64,000 bases of DNA from Phaeobacter sp. G2. Lineage in GTDB: Bacteria; Pseudomonadota; Alphaproteobacteria; Rhodobacterales; Rhodobacteraceae. The translations under genes were made by a program, and so were the position numbers. Below the pieces are notes generated by a model. It was given only the letters and a program-made list of their open reading frames with translations, was not told the origin of the DNA and did no database searches. Below, one piece after another: positions 54,939 through 63,363 of this stretch. Every line of letters starts with the position of its first letter. The first letter of the stretch is position 1. The stretch spans positions 1,674,001 to 1,738,000 of the forward strand of contig CP104100.1 in NCBI GenBank assembly GCA_025163595.1, written 5' to 3'.

Positions 54939-55526
54939 ATGTTCACCGGTATCGTCACTGACATTGGAACCATTGCCCAGCTGGATCAGCAGGGGGATCT
55001 GCGGGCGCGGATTGCCACTCATTATGATACTTCAGGTATCGATCTGGGCGCTTCGATTGCCTCGGATGGGGTCTGCCTCACGGTGATTGAACTGGGCTCT
55101 GATTGGTATGATGTGCAGATCTCTGCCGAAACCGTGTCAAAGACAAATATAGCTGCCTGGGGCGTCGGCAAACGGGTCAACCTGGAACGGGCTCTCAAGG
55201 TCGGCGATGAGCTGGGCGGACATATTGTTTCAGGCCATGTGGACGGGGTTGCCGAGGTGGTGGAGCTGCGCGACGAGGGCGACAGCACCCGCGTGACCCT
55301 GCGCGCCCCCAAAGAGCTGGCGCGTTTTATCGCCCCGAAAGGATCTGTCGCCCTGAACGGCACGTCGCTGACGGTGAACGATGTGCAGGGCTGTGATTTT
55401 GGTATCAACTTCATCCCCCATACCAAAGAGGTCACCACCTGGGGGGATGTAAAACTGGGCGATCAGGTCAACCTTGAGATCGACACCCTGGCGCGCTACG
55501 TGGCGCGGCTGCACGAAGCAGGCTGA
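54939..55526 (+). CDS. ribE: Riboflavin synthase (alpha subunit)
   Basis: A 195-residue enzyme that dismutates two lumazines to riboflavin. It starts with the invariant MFTGIVTDIG and holds two similar lumazine-binding domains: IASDGVCLTVIELG and VSGHVDGVAEV near residues 40-105, and SVALNGTSLTVNDVQ near 137. TAGGAG precedes the ATG. First of the rib genes at this locus; in many proteobacteria it follows ribD directly, but here the capsule operon intervenes. Confidence 0.95.
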   Translation: MFTGIVTDIGTIAQLDQQGDLRARIATHYDTSGIDLGASIASDGVCLTVIELGSDWYDVQISAETVSKTNIAAWGVGKRVNLERALKVGDELGGHIVSGHVDGVAEVVELRDEGDSTRVTLRAPKELARFIAPKGSVALNGTSLTVNDVQGCDFGINFIPHTKEVTTWGDVKLGDQVNLEIDTLARYVARLHEAG

Positions 55527-55584
55527 CAGGCAGACCCCGCGTCTGACTGGCGCTGTCATCCAGCACGTCCACGCGGGGGCTGCC

Positions 55585-55640
55585 CCTTTCATCTTACCTG
55601 AATTACCTCGGGGTGAGGCCGCAGGCCGAGGGGCAGAGCC
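55585..55640 (+). repeat. Dispersed intergenic repeat, copy C, in the ribE-ribB gap
   Basis: TTCATCTTACCTGAATTACC followed by GAGGCCGCAGGCCGAGGGGC and GCCCCTC pairing. The core matches copies at 22386 and 35692. The 279-base gap holds no gene and no FMN-riboswitch pattern. Confidence 0.5.
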
Positions 55641-55805
55641 CCTCAACCCTCATAGCATTTCCGGGGCTGTGCGAGGGCAAACGCCGCGTCCAGTCCTTGC
55701 TGTGCCGCTGGTGGGGCTGGCCTTTGTCGCGAGGGTGGGCTATTTCGCCCTATATACCCGCCGGGCGATGGGCCCTTGGGGCATGTGTATCGAAAGGCTG
55801 TCAGC

Positions 55806-56927
55806 ATGAGCTTTGAAACACCGGGGCCGGTCGAGGCCCGTTTGCGCGCGGCGATCAGCCCGATTGAAGACATCATCGAAGAGGCCCGCGCGGGCCGGAT
55901 GTTCATTCTGGTGGACCATGAGGACCGCGAAAACGAAGGCGACCTGGTGATCCCAGCGCAGGCTGCCGACGCAGAGGCGATCAACTTTATGGCCACCCAT
56001 GGCCGCGGATTGATCTGCCTGACCCTGCCTGCCGAGCGCATTGACGAACTGGGCCTGCCAATGATGGCGATGCATAATTCTTCGCGCCACGAGACGGCCT
56101 TTACTGTCTCGATCGAAGCCCGCGAAGGCGTGACCACTGGTATCTCGGCCGCCGACCGGGCGCTCACCGTGGCGACGGCCATTGACCCAGAAAAAACCGC
56201 TGCAGATATCGCCACGCCGGGACATGTGTTTCCACTGCGGGCGCGGCGCGGCGGCGTGTTGATGCGGGCAGGCCATACTGAGGCCGGCTGCGATGTGGCG
56301 CGTCTTGCCGGGCATTACCCCTCGTCGGTGATTTGCGAGATCATGAACGAAGACGGCACCATGGCGCGTCTGCCGGATCTGGTGGATTATGCCAAAACCC
56401 ATGGGCTGAAGATCGGCACCATCTCGGACCTGATCACCTATCGCTCACGCAACGACAATTTGGTGGTGGAAACCAGCAGCAGTACCGTGACCTCCGAGTT
56501 CGGCGGCGAATGGAACATGCGCATCTTCACCGATCAGACCCACGGCGTCGAACATGTGGTGCTGACCAAGGGGGATCTCACCTCCGGTGGCCCCGTGCTG
56601 ACCCGCACCCATGCCCTGCACGAGGCCTCCGACATCCTTGGACTTGGCCCCAAGCCGGTGCGTGAACTGCCCCGCGCGATGGAGCTGATCGCCGAAGAAG
56701 GACGCGGTGTTGTCTGTCTGTTCCGCGAGCCGCGCCATGCGCTTTATGCGCCCGAAGACGAAGGCCCGCGTACCATCAAACAGACCGGACTGGGGGCGCA
56801 GATCCTGTCAGAGCTGGGTCTGAATGAGCTGGAGCTGTTGACGGATTCCCCCGCCACCACCTATCTGGGTCTCGATGCCTATGGGCTGTCCATTGTTGGC
56901 ACCCGCCCCATTCTAAAGGAGTCCTGA
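55806..56927 (+). CDS. ribB: 3,4-dihydroxy-2-butanone-4-phosphate synthase with inactive RibA-like domain
   Basis: A 373-residue protein. The N-terminal domain (about 15-215) is a complete DHBP synthase with VDHEDRENEGDLV, MATHGRGLICLTL and RRGGVLMRAGHTEAG, making the four-carbon unit of riboflavin. The C-terminal 150 residues follow GTP cyclohydrolase II (MRIFTDQTHGVEHVVL, ETLLTDSP-like LLTDSPATTY) but lack all three zinc-binding cysteines, so cyclohydrolase activity is not expected. This is the RibBX form known in proteobacteria. ATG at 55806 gives the usual N-terminus. Confidence 0.9.
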   Translation: MSFETPGPVEARLRAAISPIEDIIEEARAGRMFILVDHEDRENEGDLVIPAQAADAEAINFMATHGRGLICLTLPAERIDELGLPMMAMHNSSRHETAFTVSIEAREGVTTGISAADRALTVATAIDPEKTAADIATPGHVFPLRARRGGVLMRAGHTEAGCDVARLAGHYPSSVICEIMNEDGTMARLPDLVDYAKTHGLKIGTISDLITYRSRNDNLVVETSSSTVTSEFGGEWNMRIFTDQTHGVEHVVLTKGDLTSGGPVLTRTHALHEASDILGLGPKPVRELPRAMELIAEEGRGVVCLFREPRHALYAPEDEGPRTIKQTGLGAQILSELGLNELELLTDSPATTYLGLDAYGLSIVGTRPILKES

Positions 56928-56928
56928 T

Positions 56929-57480
56929 ATGGCCGGACAGGAACAGCACTACATCATGCCACGCGCGGTTTTTGACAAACCGGTCAAGCTGGCCATCGTG
57001 ATGTCGCCCTACTACAAGGATATCGCTGACAATATGCTGGCCGGTGCCAAGGCTGAGATCGAGGCTGCAGGCGGTTCTTATGAGGTGGTCGAAGTGCCCG
57101 GCGCGCTGGAGATCCCTACCGCGATTGCCATTGCCGACCGCAGCTCCAACTTTGACGGATTTGTTGCGCTGGGCTGTGTTATTCGCGGCGAAACCACCCA
57201 TTATGACACGGTCTGCAACGACAGCAGCCGCGCAATCCAGCTGCTGGGCCTGCAGGGGCTGTGCATTGGCAATGGTATCCTTACCGTGGAGAACCGCAAA
57301 CAGGCCGAAGTGCGCGCAGATCCGGCAGATCAAAACAAGGGCGGCGGCGCTGCTGCTGCGGCCTTGCATCTTATTGCACTGACGCGTAAATGGGGCGCCC
57401 AGACCAAGGGAGTCGGCTTTAAGGCGCCTTCCGAAGCCATTCAGCTGGCTGGCACAGGAAACGGACCCCGCACAGCATGA
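56929..57480 (+). CDS. ribH: 6,7-dimethyl-8-ribityllumazine synthase
   Basis: A 183-residue lumazine synthase. Visible blocks are VPGALEIPTAIAIADR near residue 55, FVALGCVIRGETTHYDTVC with the catalytic His near 88, and GNGILTVENRKQAEVRAD near 120. It condenses the RibB and RibD products to lumazine. One base separates it from ribB; its stop overlaps nusB (ATGA). Confidence 0.95.
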   Translation: MAGQEQHYIMPRAVFDKPVKLAIVMSPYYKDIADNMLAGAKAEIEAAGGSYEVVEVPGALEIPTAIAIADRSSNFDGFVALGCVIRGETTHYDTVCNDSSRAIQLLGLQGLCIGNGILTVENRKQAEVRADPADQNKGGGAAAAALHLIALTRKWGAQTKGVGFKAPSEAIQLAGTGNGPRTA

Positions 57481-57959
57481 CCCATTCGGACAGCGCCCCT
57501 AAGGGCAATGGCAAGACCCAGATGAAATCCGCCGCCCGGCTTTATGCGGTGCAGGCGCTGTTTCAGATGGAACACAGCGATCTGAGCTTTGACAAGGTGA
57601 TTGCTGAATTTGAAAACCACCGCTTTGGCGCTGTTTATGACGACGCAGAGATGGCCGAGGGCGATACCGGCCTGTTCCGCAAGCTGTTGAAAGATGCCGT
57701 GAACTTTCAGGCCGCTATTGACCAGATGACAGACCGGGCGCTGGTGGCGAAATGGCCGATTGCTCGCATTGATCCGACGCTGCGGGCGCTGTTCCGTGCT
57801 GCCGGTGCTGAATTCACCCAGTCCAATACGCCCCCCAAAGTGGTGATCAACGAGTTTGTCGATATCGCCCGCGCCTTCTTTCCCGAAGGCAAAGAGCCCA
57901 AGTTTGTGAATGCGGTGCTGGACCATATGGCGCGCGAGGCAAAACCGGAAGTCTTTTGA
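57477..57959 (+). CDS. nusB: Transcription antitermination factor NusB
   Basis: A 160-residue NusB with AARLYAVQALFQMEHSD near residue 18, WPIARIDPTLRALFRAAGAEF near 88 and PPKVVINEFVDIARAFF near 118. It binds boxA with NusE in rRNA antitermination. The ribH-nusB pair is a conserved order. A terminator follows. Confidence 0.95.
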   Translation: MTHSDSAPKGNGKTQMKSAARLYAVQALFQMEHSDLSFDKVIAEFENHRFGAVYDDAEMAEGDTGLFRKLLKDAVNFQAAIDQMTDRALVAKWPIARIDPTLRALFRAAGAEFTQSNTPPKVVINEFVDIARAFFPEGKEPKFVNAVLDHMAREAKPEVF

Positions 57960-58000
57960 TCGCGCTCCCCCTTTGAGGGGTGAAGCGATTCGCGATTTTG

Positions 58001-58029
58001 AAAAGCGTGCCCTGGTGGCGCGCTTTTTT
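58001..58029 (+). terminator. Rho-independent terminator after nusB
   Basis: AAAAGCG-t-GCC pairs with GGC-g-CGCTTTT around CTGGT, followed by a T run. Confidence 0.8.
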
Positions 58030-58162
58030 ATTGCGGCTCACCTAGCAAAACTCCCGCAGGGTGCGACACTATTTCAGGCTCCGAAGCGACGTTTGGTGCG
58101 GGTATTGCTGGACCTTGCACTGCGGAGTGTTACACTTCGCCGGTAACAGAGATGAGGTCGTC

Positions 58163-58492
58163 ATGCCCAAGCTGGTAAAACTCTACATCAAAAATGTTAT
58201 CATCGGATTTGGCATCGCTGCCGGGTTTGTGTCCCTGTTGCTTTGGTTCAACGTGATGAACCTTTGGGGGCTGGTCAGCCAATCCAGTGACGGGATGCTG
58301 GCGGTGTTTCTGCTGTGGTTTATGAATGGCATCGTTTTTGCCGGGGTGCAGTTTGCCTGGGTGATTATGGCAATGGCCAGAAAAGACGATGGCCCACGCG
58401 GTGGCACGCCTGTTGCCCATTTTTTTGAACCGGCCCGGGTCAAAGCCGAAGCGCCCGCCGGACAAAAACGCCAGCTCAACAAGCGCGGTTAG
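58163..58492 (+). CDS. Small membrane protein of unknown function
   Basis: A 109-residue protein with two transmembrane segments (about residues 10-30 and 43-68) and a basic, flexible C-terminal tail (KAEAPAGQKRQLNKRG). GAGG precedes the ATG at 58163. Similar two-pass proteins are common near nusB in Rhodobacterales, without known function. Confidence 0.72.
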   Translation: MPKLVKLYIKNVIIGFGIAAGFVSLLLWFNVMNLWGLVSQSSDGMLAVFLLWFMNGIVFAGVQFAWVIMAMARKDDGPRGGTPVAHFFEPARVKAEAPAGQKRQLNKRG

Positions 58493-58959
58493 GGCCGCTC
58501 AGCGCTCCGGCACTGGTCTTGTTGATAAGGCGGCCAGGGTGGTGCAGGCCACACGGTTCTTTGCCAAATGAAAAAGCCGCATCCTATGAGTGTCGCGCCC
58601 TACGATGAGTGGGTCGCGGTCTTCTTTTGTGCTTCAGGGGCTTTAAAGATCGTCTGTGAGAGGCTGGAAATGTGACGGGACCACCGCAGACGTGCGGTTT
58701 TGATTCCCGGGGACCTGTATGTACAGGTGGGCGCCAGGTAAACGGACCAGGGTCCGCACAGAGCCAGCTCCCGTGGAATTGCTTAAGGCCACTGGAATGC
58801 TTCCGGCACTGAAGGGGCAGAACCCGCCACAGCTTCTAGGTAGTGCTCCGTAGCGGCCAAAGCAAGGGGCTCAGCTGGCAAACCGCTGCAATCCGGTTTT
58901 CCAGGCGATTTAGCGGCTGAGGCTTGCCTTTTGTTCCCTTATTGTTCACGTTCAGGCCT
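58493..58959. other. Long structured intergenic region
   Basis: 467 bases without a credible gene between the small membrane protein and mmcB. Left part (to about 58650) shows little; the right part is dense in hairpins and is listed separately as a candidate RNA. Confidence 0.6.
58670..58930 (+). ncRNA. Candidate structured RNA of unknown family
   Basis: Successive stems: CGGGA/TCCCG (58676-58680, 58705-58709) enclosing ACCGCA-gacg-TGCGGT; ACCTGT-atgt-ACAGGT (58713-58728); GGAC/GTCC near 58744-58755; and a compound 3' hairpin CTCAGC/GCTGAG (58870-58921) enclosing TGGCAAACCG/CGGTTTTCCA, followed by TTGCCTTTTGTT. It could be a stand-alone small RNA ending at the last hairpin, or the leader of mmcB 39 bases further on. 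Strand is inferred from the T-rich 3' end. It does not look like RNase P RNA, tmRNA or SRP RNA. Confidence 0.4.
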
Positions 58960-59478
58960 ATGAAGCCCACTGTTCAAACCAATAAGACCCTTTCCAATGA
59001 TGCACATCCTGTGCGGTTGCAGCCGGGACAGCGGCTGGCCCGTGGGGTGTCGCGCCATTTGCGCGCGCTTGGCTTTGCCGCGCTGGAAGAATTTGTACCG
59101 GTGCGGGGGCTGCGGGTGGATGTGCTGGGGCTCGGCCCCAAGGGGGAGCTTTGGGTGATTGAGTGCAAATCCAGCCGGGCGGATTTTCAGTCGGATACCA
59201 AGTGGCAGGGCTATCTGGACTGGTGTGATCGCTATTTCTGGGCTGTGGATACGGATTTCCCGGTGGATCTGCTGCCCGAGAGCACCGGGATCATTATCGC
59301 AGATGACTACGACGCCGAGGTGGTCCGCATGGCGCCAGAGGTGAAACTGGCGCCAGCCCGGCGCAAAAAGCTGATCCAGAAATTTGCTATGGATGCCGCC
59401 AGGCGCCTGCACTCCCTGCGCGACCCTCGCCCCGGTCGGGATGGCTTGTTTTTTAGTGACCCCACCAAAGACGGCTGA
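58960..59478 (+). CDS. mmcB: MmcB family DNA repair protein
   Basis: A 172-residue nuclease-like protein. LWVIECKSSRADFQSDTKWQGYLDWCDRYFWAV near residues 65-97 shows the ExK and downstream pattern of PD-(D/E)XK-type folds and is the MmcB signature. MmcB is linked to the damage-inducible ImuABC mutasome in alphaproteobacteria. ATG at 58960 was preferred over a longer frame from 58924; its ribosome site is weak. Confidence 0.87.
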   Translation: MKPTVQTNKTLSNDAHPVRLQPGQRLARGVSRHLRALGFAALEEFVPVRGLRVDVLGLGPKGELWVIECKSSRADFQSDTKWQGYLDWCDRYFWAVDTDFPVDLLPESTGIIIADDYDAEVVRMAPEVKLAPARRKKLIQKFAMDAARRLHSLRDPRPGRDGLFFSDPTKDG

Positions 59479-59498
59479 AGGCGGGGAAAGAGGCTGTT

Positions 59499-59687
59499 TT
59501 AGCCTGCAACGAGGCGGGCAGCCTGGGCTGCAGCGCGCAGCTCATCTGCGATTTCTTCGGCTTCCTCGGGATCAAAATCCATTGGAATTTCGACACCCTC
59601 GGCTTCGATGAACAGACGCACCATGCCCTGATCGGTGGGGCCGATTTGCATGTTTGCTTCGACGTCGCGTTCGCTATTGATACCCAT
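59499..59687 (-). CDS. Small acidic protein, DUF6324-like
   Basis: A 62-residue acidic protein, MGINSERDVEANMQIGPTD at the start and DFDPEEAEEIADELRAAAQAA helix at the end. It resembles the DUF6324 family of small Rhodobacterales proteins. Function unknown. AGGAG stands upstream of its ATG on the minus strand. Confidence 0.72.
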   Translation of the reverse strand: MGINSERDVEANMQIGPTDQGMVRLFIEAEGVEIPMDFDPEEAEEIADELRAAAQAARLVAG

Positions 59688-59775
59688 TTTGCACTCCTGC
59701 CGCAGATCTATTGCCGGTATCCGGTGCTAGCCTGCGATGGCTTGAAAGGCAAGCTGCTCTGGGCTTTGATAGGTT

Positions 59776-60258
59776 ATGGCAAAAGCAACATTACGGCGAT
59801 TCGAACCGTCAGATTGTCAATGGCTGGTAGCACGCCACCAGGATCTCTACGCGCGCGATGAAGGATTCGACGACAGCTTTGGCCCGCTGGTCGCCGAGAT
59901 TTTACAGAATTTTTGCGAAGCGCATGACCCGCAGTGCGAAAGAGGCTGGATTGCCCATCGCGGCGCGGAACGCCTGGGGTCGGTCTTTTGTGTGCGCCAG
60001 AGTGAAACAACCGCAAAACTGCGGCTGTTTCTACTCACCCCCGAGGCGCGCGGGCAGGGTTTGGGAAAAGAACTGCTGCACCAATGCATGTGGTTTGCCC
60101 GCAGTGCCGGATACCGCGATATGCAGCTTTGGACCCATGAAAGCCACCAGGCCGCCTGCGCGCTTTATGCGGCGTTTGGCTGGCAGCTGATTGACAGCAA
60201 GCCGGTTCACTCCTTTGGGCAGGATTTGATCGAACAAAGCTGGGAAGTTGTGTTATAA
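59776..60258 (+). CDS. GNAT family N-acetyltransferase
   Basis: A 160-residue acyltransferase with acetyl-CoA motif A in LRLFLLTPEARGQGLGKELLHQCM near residues 84-107 (R-x-x-G-x-G/A) and motif B in LWTHESHQAACALYAAFGWQL near 118-138. Substrate unknown. It is followed by tRNA-His in the same direction. MarR-less, GNAT-only form. Confidence 0.87.
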   Translation: MAKATLRRFEPSDCQWLVARHQDLYARDEGFDDSFGPLVAEILQNFCEAHDPQCERGWIAHRGAERLGSVFCVRQSETTAKLRLFLLTPEARGQGLGKELLHQCMWFARSAGYRDMQLWTHESHQAACALYAAFGWQLIDSKPVHSFGQDLIEQSWEVVL

Positions 60259-60301
60259 AGCTCTTGCGCTTCGGTTTTCTCTAGGCTAAATCGCCCGCAG
60301 T

Positions 60302-60378
60302 GCCGCCTTAGCTCAGTAGGTTAGAGCGCCTGATTGTGGATCAGGAGGTCCCCCGTTCGAGCCGGGGAGGTGGTACCA
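60302..60378 (+). tRNA. tRNA-His (GTG)
   Basis: Complete cloverleaf: acceptor GCCGCCT/AGGTGGT, D arm TAGCTCAGTAGGTTAGAGC, anticodon stem CCTGA/TCAGG with loop TTGTGGA giving GTG, T arm CCCCGTTCGAGCCGGGG and an encoded CCA. The -1 position is T, so the essential G-1 must be added after transcription. The 3' half recurs, degenerate, at 63707-63757. Confidence 0.95.
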
Positions 60379-60540
60379 CCAACACAACAACTTACCAGAT
60401 CTTGCAAAAATTGTTGGAGAGTTGTTGGAACGTGTTTTCTGAAATCATGATCCAACTCATCCAGAGTTCCTGAGTCGCGCCACCTTGTTTGCGCTTTCTG
60501 ACCTCAGTCTCGAGTAGCGATTTGTCGTCTGCGCTTACAA

Positions 60541-61464
60541 GTGCTGAGCCGCGTCGCGAAGTTCATGCTCGCTGAAACGATGAGCCCTGCCGAACGCAAG
60601 ACAATGATCAATCGGAATCGCAGCGATCTGAGCTTGACCAAGCAGTGCAAGCTGCTGAAGATCAGTAGGTCATCGCTGTATGTCACGCCGGTTGGCGTTA
60701 AATCTGAGACGTTGAAACTGATGAATGAGTCCTCTCGTGATATCGCTGCGCGATGCACTATCAGGTAAGAATTGATCGGATCTTTAGGAAATATCCGTTC
60801 TTCCATTGCCCGGCAGGCGATTTGCATTGCAAATCTGCCGAGAGGGGGTAGCCACCAGCTTGCAGTCTACTTGCCGAGAAATAGGTTCCATGCAAGCCGT
60901 CACCGAGTACGCTATTTGATAGGCATCATGGGGCTGCAAGCAACCTGCAAAGGGCCATCCCCCCCCGTAGACCGGCAACACATGCTTGCATGTGTGAGAG
61001 CGGGCAAGAAACACCCTCAGCATCTCATTTATCCATACCTGTTGAATAAGTTACCGATCACGCGTTCATACCACGTTTGGTGCAGCGGCATTACCTACAT
61101 CCCAGTGCGCCGTGGGTTTTGTATTTGGTCGCAATCATGGATTGGGCAACCCGCAAGGTTTTGGCATGGCGACTGTCGAACACGCTGGACGCCAGCTTCT
61201 GCGTCGAGGCTTTGAAAGGGGCCATAACCAAATACGGCAGGCCCGAAATTATGAACACGGATCAATATCTTCATCGAACGGCTGTGGTGGTCGCCTAAAC
61301 AGAAGGCAGTGCATCTGCATGAATTTCAGGATGGGTTCCAGGTCAAACGGGTAATCAAAGACTGGAATGGGTTCTACAACTCTGAGCGTGCCCACACGGC
61401 TATCAACAAACGAACACCCGACGACGCATTCTTCAACACAGATCGAACCCAAAAGGCGGCATGA
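60541..61464 (+). pseudogene. IS3-family transposase (OrfB) relic
   Basis: Fragments of one transposase appear in successive frames: MSPAERKTMINRNRSDLSL and KLLKISRSSLY (60580-60690), SHQLAVYLPRN and RHRVRYLIGIMGLQA (60855-60950), HPQHLIYPYLLNKLPITRS (61012-61070), LYLVAIMDWATRKVLAWRLS (61118-61180) and WNGFYNSERAHTAINKRTP (61360-61420). Frameshifts separate them, and the segment after NTDQ up to IFIERLW, with part of the DDE core, is deleted. Dead copy; OrfA is not recognisable. Confidence 0.88.
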
Positions 61465-61722
61465 AACCAACAAGATTACAGCTTAGCTGAGCCGCGAACC
61501 TGTCCTGAAATCCAAGATCTCTTCAGGCAGCTAACTCGGGCGGCCTTTGTTCATCCTGCGTTACTTTCGCACACGTGATGATGCTCTATGGGAAAAAGCC
61601 AGTTTCCAACTTAGTTTAACCTGCAGAGAACCTTGATCTGTCGCTCAAATAGCTGGCTCGGTTACATTTAGAATAGCCGTGCGGTCGCAGGATCATCTTG
61701 TGTGTCCGTTAGGAGAACTTTG

Positions 61723-63363
61723 ATGTACATTTTTTCAGAAACCACTGATTGGACTGACACCTTCGATTTTAGTCAGAACCTTGGCGGATTTATTCAGCCC
61801 GGATACACCGTCACTGGCACGGTCGGAGGCAGCGATACCGGGGACTACATTCGAACCTCCATGGCATTTGGCCAACCCTATACTTTTGTGCTCTCTGGCG
61901 AGGGTGTATCCTTTGAAATGCTGGATGATGGCAATCCGGTCGTCGCACAAGTAAACGGCAATACGCTAACCTATACCAGCACACACCCATCAGACTTTGC
62001 GGACATACGTGTGACCGGAAACGGCAGTTACTCGGTAACGATGGTGGGTATTGCTGCGGACTACGTGCCGGATGAAGATGGCGGAACATTGGTCGGCGCT
62101 CCTGATCTTGAGTTTGGAACATCCATCTCTGGGGTAATCAACGGATCCGGAGGAACACGCGAAACCGACTACTATGCGATCCAAGTTTTTTCTGGGCAAA
62201 CCTATAATTTCGCCATGACACAGGCGGACTCACCCTATGGTGCGACATCAGGTGCCGAAATCCAGATTTTGGACGCTGCAGGAGACCCCATTCTGACCGG
62301 CGGCTCTTGGAGTGCGAGTGCCTGGGATAATGGCGCAACCTATTCATTCTCGCCCTCGGTTTCTGGGGTCTACTATTTAAGGGCAGATACTTATTTTGGC
62401 TCCTTTGGGGCCTATACGCTGACCGCCTCAATTGGTGACGCTCCGACGGCTATCGCAAATGTTGATGCGGTGACTGCAGGCGATGCCTCTGGCGCAACCT
62501 CAGTCACTGTTCGCATCGCACTAGATGCCGCAGCAGAGGGGGATATTTCTGGCAGCATAACGCTAACGGCGGCTGATTCCGACTATTCCAGTGCTGCAAC
62601 CACGTTTGACGCGACATTCACCGTCGAAGCTGGTGATACCTTTGTAGAAATCACCATACCTGCGGGAACCGTATCAGACTTTGGTGAAGACACCGTTTTT
62701 GTTGCCAGTATAGCCGAGGTCAACAACGCGCAAATCGGCCAGGGCTTTCTGGCGTCTGAAACCTACAACAGCGGAGCCAATACCGCCTCAGAAGGTGACG
62801 ATGTTCTAAGAGGCACCCAGGGACGTGATAGCATCAACGCCTTGGGGGGGGACGATAATCTCTCGGGCTTGGGTGGCCGTGACCGGCTCATCGGTGGTGC
62901 TGGCGACGACACTCTCAATGGAGGTCGCGGAAACGACATTATTCGGGCGGGATCAGATAACGATCAGCTTTCCGGAGCAGCCGGTCGCGATCGGCTATTT
63001 GGAAACTCTGGGCAGGATCAGCTATTCGGCAATAAGGGCAATGATCGTCTGTACGGTAATAACGGTCGAGACACCCTGAATGGCGGCTCTGGTGATGATT
63101 TTTTGCAGGGTGGGGGGCAAGCCGATACCTTTGTTTTCTCCGGAGCATTCGGAAACGATACCATTGGTGATTTTTCCGAACACAAACGCGCTGAGAAAAT
63201 CGATTTGTCGGGCGTGGAGGAAATTACTGGCCTGCGAGATCTGCGCAACCACCATATGTCTCAAGACGGTAACGATGTGGTCATACAGGATGGTATGGGA
63301 AATACGATAACTGTACTGGGGGTCGATATGTCAGACTTAGGTCATAGCGATTTCATTTTCTGA
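61723..63363 (+). CDS. RTX calcium-binding protein with pre-peptidase-like N-terminus
   Basis: A 546-residue protein. Residues about 1-120 and 125-250 are beta-rich modules resembling bacterial pre-peptidase C-terminal domains (ETDYYAIQVFSGQTYNFAM, GVYYLRADTYFGSFGAYTLTA). About 255-360 is a Calx-beta-like stretch (DAVTAGDASGATSVTVRIAL). RTX nonapeptides follow (about 365-480), and the end DTFVFSGAFGNDTIGDF with a hydrophobic last residue (DFIF) is a type I secretion signal. AGGAG lies 7 bases before ATG 61723. It lies inside the tRNA-His island. Confidence 0.85.
   Translation: MYIFSETTDWTDTFDFSQNLGGFIQPGYTVTGTVGGSDTGDYIRTSMAFGQPYTFVLSGEGVSFEMLDDGNPVVAQVNGNTLTYTSTHPSDFADIRVTGNGSYSVTMVGIAADYVPDEDGGTLVGAPDLEFGTSISGVINGSGGTRETDYYAIQVFSGQTYNFAMTQADSPYGATSGAEIQILDAAGDPILTGGSWSASAWDNGATYSFSPSVSGVYYLRADTYFGSFGAYTLTASIGDAPTAIANVDAVTAGDASGATSVTVRIALDAAAEGDISGSITLTAADSDYSSAATTFDATFTVEAGDTFVEITIPAGTVSDFGEDTVFVASIAEVNNAQIGQGFLASETYNSGANTASEGDDVLRGTQGRDSINALGGDDNLSGLGGRDRLIGGAGDDTLNGGRGNDIIRAGSDNDQLSGAAGRDRLFGNSGQDQLFGNKGNDRLYGNNGRDTLNGGSGDDFLQGGGQADTFVFSGAFGNDTIGDFSEHKRAEKIDLSGVEEITGLRDLRNHHMSQDGNDVVIQDGMGNTITVLGVDMSDLGHSDFIF

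Noticed and set aside
55527..55805. FMN riboswitch before ribB
   Set aside because: The conserved riboswitch core is not present; the gap instead holds a dispersed repeat and a GC-rich hairpin.
58670..58930. RNase P RNA or tmRNA
   Set aside because: Lacks the GAGGAAAGTC-type conserved block of RNase P RNA and any tag-peptide or alanyl acceptor sequence of tmRNA.
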